64,000 bases of DNA, from assembly GCF_017744135.1 (NCBI RefSeq), contig NZ_JAGHQU010000002.1:62001-126000 (forward strand). Direction: 5' to 3'. The notes under the pieces are model-generated. The model saw only the letters and a list, made by a program, of their open reading frames with translations, had not been told where the DNA came from and ran no database searches. The stretch is from Endozoicomonas sp. G2_2 (GTDB lineage: Bacteria > Pseudomonadota > Gammaproteobacteria > Nevskiales > Salinisphaeraceae). The translations under genes and the position numbers were made by a program. Position 1 is the first letter of the stretch, and each line of letters opens with the position of its first letter. Positions 63,993-64,000 of this stretch are shown here, one piece after another.

Positions 63993-64000
63993 ACCCCATA

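Overview
The window is high-GC bacterial chromosome with dense, mostly single-copy housekeeping and metabolic genes. The protein families (PhoBR-PstSCAB-PhoU, M1 aminopeptidase N, RsmJ, YoaA, TsaB, AcpH, CobB, TypA) point to a gammaproteobacterium. The GC content, acidic proteins and gene mix would suit a marine or halophilic lineage such as Salinisphaera, but that name is inference only. I see no rRNA, tRNA, transposase, phage module or CRISPR array.

Left third (1-25.5 kb): after the tail of an alpha/beta hydrolase come a FabH-like ketoacyl synthase and pepN. A complete phosphate-starvation island follows: phoB, phoR, an OprP/OprO-type phosphate porin, a choice-of-anchor-I-like lipoprotein, pstS, pstC, pstA, pstB and phoU. 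Pho-box-like direct repeats precede phoB, the porin and pstS. Next is a tightly packed run of mrcB, a TPR lipoprotein, yoaA, tsaB and a gamma carbonic anhydrase. Then come rsmJ, transaldolase, two small conserved proteins, a CoA-pyrophosphatase-type Nudix enzyme and a PPK2 kinase.

Middle (25.5-44.8 kb): slipin and NfeD protease, a ParA without ParB, a CobB-type sirtuin, a GNAT-nitrilase fusion and typA lie on the minus strand. They are followed by an MFS transporter, mntH, a PhoD-like phosphatase and an EF-hand protein. A beta carbonic anhydrase-SulP pair (probable bicarbonate uptake) comes next, then an HSL-type esterase, an ABM-like protein, a LOV-GGDEF blue-light diguanylate cyclase and a prolyl iminopeptidase.

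Right third (44.8-64 kb): a minus-strand operon carries a TAXI binding protein, a fused TRAP permease, scoA, scoB and an unidentified permease, which suggests uptake and CoA activation of an oxo-acid. A PQQ-type sugar dehydrogenase-like lipoprotein, a short-chain dehydrogenase, an alkyltransferase-like repair protein, a thiolase, an aldo/keto reductase, a VOC protein, an IalB-family protein, an unknown protein, AcpH, a class V aminotransferase, an isochorismatase-like hydrolase, a DUF302 protein, a second beta carbonic anhydrase, a membrane GGDEF protein and a cupin follow. The right edge holds a glycine riboswitch whose target gene lies outside the window.

The best candidates for new biology are the lipoprotein inside the Pho island, the LOV-GGDEF photoreceptor and the TRAP-SCOT-permease operon.
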